A stretch of 64,000 bases of DNA, from positions 1 to 64,000 of the forward strand of contig JACMMP010000130.1 in the NCBI GenBank assembly GCA_014378995.1, written 5' to 3'. The DNA is from Hyphomonadaceae bacterium. GTDB lineage: Bacteria; Pseudomonadota; Alphaproteobacteria; Caulobacterales; Aquidulcibacteraceae. How positions within the stretch are numbered: position 1 is the stretch's first letter; each line of letters starts with the position of its first letter. This document shows positions 60,058 through 64,000 of the stretch, piece by piece. A program made the translations under genes and the position numbers. The notes below the pieces were generated by a model, which did no database searches, was not told the DNA's origin, and saw nothing but the letters and a program-made list of their open reading frames with translations.

Positions 60058-60855
60058 GTGGCCCGCATAGTCTCCCTTTGGCGCTCGCCTGAGATCGATG
60101 TTTATCGCTTCGATCATCCGGTGGAGCATGAGGACCAAGCTTACGAAGAAGTCGCCGGCGCGTTCAGGGCGAGCTTCGTTGAGGAAGGAACGTTCGATTT
60201 ACACATCGGCGAAAGCCGCTGGCGGGTGGCCGCGGGCGACGTGATGCTAAGCTATCCCGGCATGCGTTTCCGCGCCGGGTTTCAGGGCAAAGGCTTCAAC
60301 GACACGTGCCTCTCTGTGACGTACCTGGCGTCGCGGCAGGACGGGTTCGATCCCGAGCAGCGTTGGGCAAAGTCCGGCCGCCCAGTGCTGCCCGCGAGCA
60401 ACCGGCTGCGCTATCTGCGCTGGGGCTTGCGCCGCGCGATCGAGAGCAGCGCGCCGATGTTTGCGGAATATTGCGCTACGGAGATTTTCCGCAGCGATTC
60501 TGGCGGTAAGCCAGCGCCTTTGTTCAGCGAGCGGAAATTCTGTTGGTACGCCGAGCGCGTGCATCATGTGCGTGAGCGGATCGATGCCGAGTACGCAGAC
60601 GCGATGACGGTCTCCGAACTCGCGCGCGGCGTCGGCATGAGCATGTTTCACTTTACGCGCGTGTTCATCGAGTTGATGGGCGTGCCGCCGCACCGTTATC
60701 TGCTGGAAACGCGCCTCAAGGCGGCGCGGGCGATGCTGCGTCAGGGGCGCAGCGTGACCGAGACGTGCTTTGCCTGCGGCTTCAACAATCTGAGCCATTT
60801 TAGCCGCAGCTTCGCCCGCCGTTATGGCGAGGCGCCCTCCCGCCTATTTGCTTGA
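60058..60855 (+). CDS. AraC family transcriptional regulator
   Basis: A 265-residue protein with an N-terminal beta-rich effector domain and a C-terminal AraC DNA-binding domain (about 165-265): two helix-turn-helix units, with VSELARGVGMSMFHFTRVF and VTETCFACGFNNLSHFSRSF. It starts at GTG. It overlaps nothing, and the downstream SnoaL-like gene follows after 77 bp. The regulated genes are unknown. Confidence 0.93.
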   Translation: MARIVSLWRSPEIDVYRFDHPVEHEDQAYEEVAGAFRASFVEEGTFDLHIGESRWRVAAGDVMLSYPGMRFRAGFQGKGFNDTCLSVTYLASRQDGFDPEQRWAKSGRPVLPASNRLRYLRWGLRRAIESSAPMFAEYCATEIFRSDSGGKPAPLFSERKFCWYAERVHHVRERIDAEYADAMTVSELARGVGMSMFHFTRVFIELMGVPPHRYLLETRLKAARAMLRQGRSVTETCFACGFNNLSHFSRSFARRYGEAPSRLFA

Positions 60856-60932
60856 ACTTTGGCAAGGAAGCGCAAGCCGGCGGGGCGTCGTGTCCGCTAA
60901 TTTCAGCGCCTGAGCCAATCAGGAAAACGCCC

Positions 60933-61385
60933 ATGGATCTCCGCGCCGCCGCTTATCCGATTATCGCCTTGGCGCTCGGCGCGTCCGAGGCCGGCAATAC
61001 CGAAGACGCCCGCGCAATCGCCGCGATGGACACCGCCTATCAGGCGGCCGTGGAGCGCAACGACGCCGGCGCCATGGCGGAAATCCTGCACGAGGACATG
61101 ATCCTCGTCGTCGGCGCGGGCACTGTGTTCACCCGCGAAGACCTGCTCCAATCGGCGCGCACGCGCGAGTTTATCTACGAGCACCAAGTCGAAGACGAAG
61201 GCACGCAAACGGTGCGGCTCTTCGGTCCCGACACGGCGATCGTGACGGCTCGGCTTTGGCTCAAAGGCACGCGCAACGGCCACGCCTTCGATCGGCGGCT
61301 GTGGTTCAGCGACACCTATGTGCGCACGCCGCAAGGCTGGCGCTACGCGTTCGGGCAAGCCTCGCTAGCGCTGCCGGCGGACTGA
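60933..61385 (+). CDS. SnoaL/NTF2-like (DUF4440) protein
   Basis: A 150-residue protein with a possible weak signal (hydrophobic 7-18, GASEAG). The NTF2-like fold shows in AMAEILHEDMILVVGAGTV and VTARLWLKGTRNG. AGGA is 8 bases before the ATG. Such proteins bind or isomerise small molecules; substrate unknown. Confidence 0.82.
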   Translation: MDLRAAAYPIIALALGASEAGNTEDARAIAAMDTAYQAAVERNDAGAMAEILHEDMILVVGAGTVFTREDLLQSARTREFIYEHQVEDEGTQTVRLFGPDTAIVTARLWLKGTRNGHAFDRRLWFSDTYVRTPQGWRYAFGQASLALPAD

Positions 61386-61395
61386 TTGATTTTGA

Positions 61396-61824
61396 CTAAT
61401 CGCCACGCGGGCTCGGATCGCCATATCGATTGGCGCCGATTGAGCCCGGCACGAGAAACAGGATAGCTAAGTAGCCTAGGTTCACTGGCACGATGAACAC
61501 TATCATCCACGGTGATGCATTGGTTTTTGTCGCGACGCTGAATAGGAAAGCCGCCACTCCGAAAATGGGAGCCAGCCATCAGCCCGACAGGCCGACGTCA
61601 TGAAAGCGGCGCACGACCAAGCTGATGTCTGCATACATCAAGGGAATCATGATTATTGCCATGCCGATCGTGAAGGCGGCGGCGTGAGATGTGACGACGC
61701 TAAGCGCTCCAATCAGAAGCATTCCCGCAGCTGTGCCGACAGCGCAGAGCACAAAGTGCCGCCACAGCAATTGGCTACGGCGCAGACGACCCTCGTAAGT
61801 CGTGAACTCTCTAAGCCAACTCAA
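61396..61824 (-). pseudogene. DUF805 membrane protein gene interrupted by one in-frame TGA
   Basis: From the ATG at 61824 the frame runs 81 codons (ending VRRFHDVGLSG) to a TGA at 61581-61579, then stays open for 60 more codons, reading WLAPIFGVAAFLF and ending NRYGDPSPRGD before TAG at 61396. DUF805 proteins normally continue LSGWW after the conserved R-x-HD-x-G, so the TGA replaces a Trp codon. Four membrane helices would be restored by read-through. This is either a recent nonsense mutation or a base error. It overlaps the pccA stop by 14 bp. Confidence 0.85.
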
Positions 61825-63811
61825 TCATCACCTCATCCGCCGCGACGCTTGCGCCGGCGGCGATGTGGACTTTGGCGATGACGCCGTCGCGTTCGGCGCG
61901 GATGATGTTTTGCATCTTCATGGCTTCAACGACGGCGACGCCTTCGCCCGTCTTCACGTCCTGTCCCTCTTTGACGTCGATGGAAATGACGAGGCCGGGC
62001 ATGGGCGAGACGATGAGTTTCGAGGTGTCGGCCTTCTGCTTTTCTGGGAGGCGTTGATGTAATTCGGCGCCCCGCGGCGTGGCGACGAGCGCAAGCACGG
62101 TGATTCCGCGATGGCGGAGCGTGTAGCCGCCGGGCGCGGTCTTGATCTTCACGGAAAAAGGCTGGCCGTCGAACTTGCCGCTGATGATGCGCGCGCCTGG
62201 GCGTGTCGTCGTATCGAAGCGGTGCTTCTTGCCATCGATGACGACATTCGCGCCGGACTCGTCGAGATCGACTTGGGTGAGATGGTGGACCTTATCGAGG
62301 ATCACCGTCCACGCGCGCTGCCAGTCTTTGACTACGCCGTTGATCTGGCCGCTGACTTCGCGGGCGCGGCGGGCGGTGAATGAGCGAGCGACGGCGGCCG
62401 TGGCGATCAGCAGCTTTTGCTGCTGCGGGGTGGGCGCCACGCCTGCGAAGCCGTCCGGGAAATGCTGCTTGATGTAGGCGGTGGTGAAATCGCCCTTGCG
62501 GAAATCTTTTTCCTCCATCACGGCGCCGAGGAACGCGATGTTGTCGGCGATGCCATCGATGAGGAAATTGTCGAGCGCTGCGGCTTGGGCGTCGATGGCG
62601 GCGATGCGCGTTGGCGCATGCGTGATGAGCTTGGCGATCATCGGATCGTAGAACATCGAAATCTCGTCGCCCTCGCGGACGCCGGTTTCGTTGCGGAGTG
62701 TGATGTCGCCAGTCTTGCCTTCGGCGGGCGCTTGGTAGGCTTTGAGGCGCCCTATGCTGGGCAGAAAGTTGCGGTATGGGTCTTCGGCGTAGATGCGGCT
62801 CTCGATCGCCCAGCCTTTGATCTTCAGATCCTTCTGCTTGAAGGCGAGCTTCTCCCCGGCGGCGACGCGGATCATCTGCTCGACCAGATCCAGACCCGTG
62901 ATCATCTCCGAGACCGGATGCTCCACTTGGAGACGCGTGTTCATCTCCAGGAAGAAGAAGCTCTTGTCGGCGCCGCTGGCCACGAACTCGACCGTGCCGG
63001 CGCTATCGTACTGGACGGCGCGCGCCAGAGCGCAGGCTTGCTCGCCCATCGCCATGCGCGTTTTCTCATCAAGCAGAGGCGACGGCGCCTCTTCGATGAC
63101 TTTCTGGTTGCGGCGCTGGATCGAGCATTCGCGCTCAAACAAATGGACGACGTTACCGTGCTTATCGCCGAGCACTTGAATTTCGATGTGCCGAGGTGCG
63201 GTGACGAATTTCTCGATGAAAATGCGGTCGTCGCCGAATGCGCCCTTGGCTTCGGCGCGCACGGCGGGGAAGCCTTCCTCAACGTCGCGGCGATTGTGCG
63301 CGACGCGGATGCCCTTGCCGCCGCCGCCTGCGCTGGCCTTGATCATCACCGGATAGCCTATCTCCTCCGAGATCTGCACCGCGTGTTCGACGCCTTCGAT
63401 CTCGCCGATGAACCCTGGCACGCAGGATACGCCCGCTTCAGCGGCGCTCTTCTTGGACTCGATCTTGTCGCCCATGGCGCGGATGGCGTGGGCGTTAGGA
63501 CCGATAAAGACGATCTTCTCGGCTTGCAGCCGATCGGCGAACTCGGCCTTCTCGGAGAGAAAGCCGAAGCCGGGATGGATCGCTTGCGATCCGGTCTGGC
63601 GGGCGGCGGCGACGATCTTGTCGATCACCAAATAGGATTGCGCCGCCGGCGATGGGCCGATGAACACGGCCTCGTCGGCCATCTCGACGGCGAGGCTGTC
63701 GGCGTCCGCCTCGGAGAACACCATCGCTGTCTTGATGCCGAGCCGGCGGGCGGTGCGGATGATGCGGACCGCCACTTCGCCCCGGTTGGCGATCAGAATT
63801 TTATCGAACAT
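61811..63811 (-). CDS. pccA: Propionyl-CoA carboxylase alpha subunit (biotin carboxylase + biotin carrier)
   Basis: A 666-residue protein. The biotin carboxylase domain (1-450) has FDKILIANRGEVAVRIIRTA, the glycine-rich ATP loop KASAGGGGKGIR and FFLEMNTRLQVEHPVSEMITG; the BT linker follows, and the biotinyl-Lys632 lies in EAMKMQN. PYRNFLPSIGRL favours the propionyl over the methylcrotonyl type. It carboxylates propionyl-CoA with a PccB partner, not adjacent. The ATG at 63811 is the standard start. Confidence 0.93.
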   Translation of the reverse strand: MFDKILIANRGEVAVRIIRTARRLGIKTAMVFSEADADSLAVEMADEAVFIGPSPAAQSYLVIDKIVAAARQTGSQAIHPGFGFLSEKAEFADRLQAEKIVFIGPNAHAIRAMGDKIESKKSAAEAGVSCVPGFIGEIEGVEHAVQISEEIGYPVMIKASAGGGGKGIRVAHNRRDVEEGFPAVRAEAKGAFGDDRIFIEKFVTAPRHIEIQVLGDKHGNVVHLFERECSIQRRNQKVIEEAPSPLLDEKTRMAMGEQACALARAVQYDSAGTVEFVASGADKSFFFLEMNTRLQVEHPVSEMITGLDLVEQMIRVAAGEKLAFKQKDLKIKGWAIESRIYAEDPYRNFLPSIGRLKAYQAPAEGKTGDITLRNETGVREGDEISMFYDPMIAKLITHAPTRIAAIDAQAAALDNFLIDGIADNIAFLGAVMEEKDFRKGDFTTAYIKQHFPDGFAGVAPTPQQQKLLIATAAVARSFTARRAREVSGQINGVVKDWQRAWTVILDKVHHLTQVDLDESGANVVIDGKKHRFDTTTRPGARIISGKFDGQPFSVKIKTAPGGYTLRHRGITVLALVATPRGAELHQRLPEKQKADTSKLIVSPMPGLVISIDVKEGQDVKTGEGVAVVEAMKMQNIIRAERDGVIAKVHIAAGASVAADEVMIELA

Positions 63812-63863
63812 GGAGCGGGTGTTAGCGGGGTTTCGCGGGCGCGTCATCTGCTATGGTTCGCCG

Positions 63864-64000
63864 ATGAATCGCAGAGAAGCCCTGCTCGGCGCCGTTGCCC
63901 TCGCGGGATGCGGCGCGGCCACCAGCCAGGCGCCGGTGACGCCGTTCCCGATCCGCCGCGGCGTCAATATGGGCAATGCGCTGGAGGCGCCCAACGAAGG
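63864..64000 (+). CDS. Lipoprotein, GH5-like glycoside hydrolase (partial, 3' cut)
   Basis: Only 45 codons are present before the window ends. A lipoprotein signal with lipobox LAGC is followed by IRRGVNMGNALEAPNEG, which resembles the start of GH5 cellulase-like domains (RGxNxGNxLEAP). No catalytic residues are in view, so the class is a guess from the N-terminus. Confidence 0.6.
   Translation, partial: MNRREALLGAVALAGCGAATSQAPVTPFPIRRGVNMGNALEAPNE

Overview
The window is a GC-rich, densely coded stretch of chromosome from an alphaproteobacterium, most likely a stalked, holdfast-forming member of Caulobacterales (Caulobacter/Hyphomonadaceae type). The lineage call rests on the 5' end of a 16S rRNA gene at the left edge, an intact hfaABD holdfast-anchor operon, a MipZ division-plane ATPase, a SpmX-type polar muramidase homologue, a ClpS/ClpA pair, a phasin and UrcA, TorF-porin and DUF1489 family proteins. 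No prophage, insertion sequence, integrase or CRISPR array was seen. Apart from palindromic repeats and a few decayed genes, it reads as core genome.

Left part (1-14 kb): the start of an rrn operon leaving the window leftwards with its promoter; a CBS-domain protein; a DUF2157/GDYXXLXY membrane pair; the hfaA-hfaB-hfaD operon behind a consensus sigma-54 promoter; cysE, a Nudix hydrolase, a nitroreductase, a BON-LysM protein, a large polytopic membrane protein, queF, a TorF-like porin, a DUF998 protein, HMG-CoA lyase and a TRIC channel. Middle part (14-36 kb): tRNA-Leu(UAA) beside a repeat, a GNAT, a CinA-like protein, a PaaI thioesterase, a DUF433/DUF5615 toxin-antitoxin pair, rpmG (L33), a second Nudix, HIT, RDD, clpA-clpS, a phasin, a D-Ala-D-Ala carboxypeptidase, a J-domain protein, mipZ, panC, an APC permease, an acyl-CoA carboxyltransferase, and a tryptophan 2,3-dioxygenase/kynureninase operon.

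Right part (36-64 kb): paiB, a sterol desaturase, a DUF3667 group, an enoyl-CoA hydratase (liuC-like) directly behind an unusual TIR-TM-TIR protein, a divergent cNMP-binding patatin phospholipase, three tandem paralogous lipoproteins with a shared cysteine pattern, a 22-codon ORF with an almost ideal Shine-Dalgarno and its own terminator, spmX, mgtE, an outer-membrane protein, doxX, tRNA-Leu(GAG) beside another copy of the tRNA-associated repeat, two tandem PPC-like secreted proteins, a lone FliN-like domain, lipB, a pectinacetylesterase-like lipoprotein, a TonB-dependent siderophore receptor behind a Fur-like box, UPF0178, UrcA, an AraC regulator, a DUF805 gene broken by one in-frame TGA, propionyl-CoA carboxylase alpha (pccA), and the start of a GH5-like lipoprotein cut by the window edge.

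Functional threads: surface attachment and polarity (hfaABD, spmX, mipZ); branched-chain/propionyl catabolism (mvaB, liuC-like, pccA, a carboxyltransferase); tryptophan catabolism (kynA-kynU); and N-end-rule proteolysis (clpAS). The least understood parts are the tandem Cys-patterned lipoproteins, the double-TIR membrane protein, the micro-ORF at 45.3 kb and the palindromic repeats at the 3' ends of both tRNA-Leu genes.
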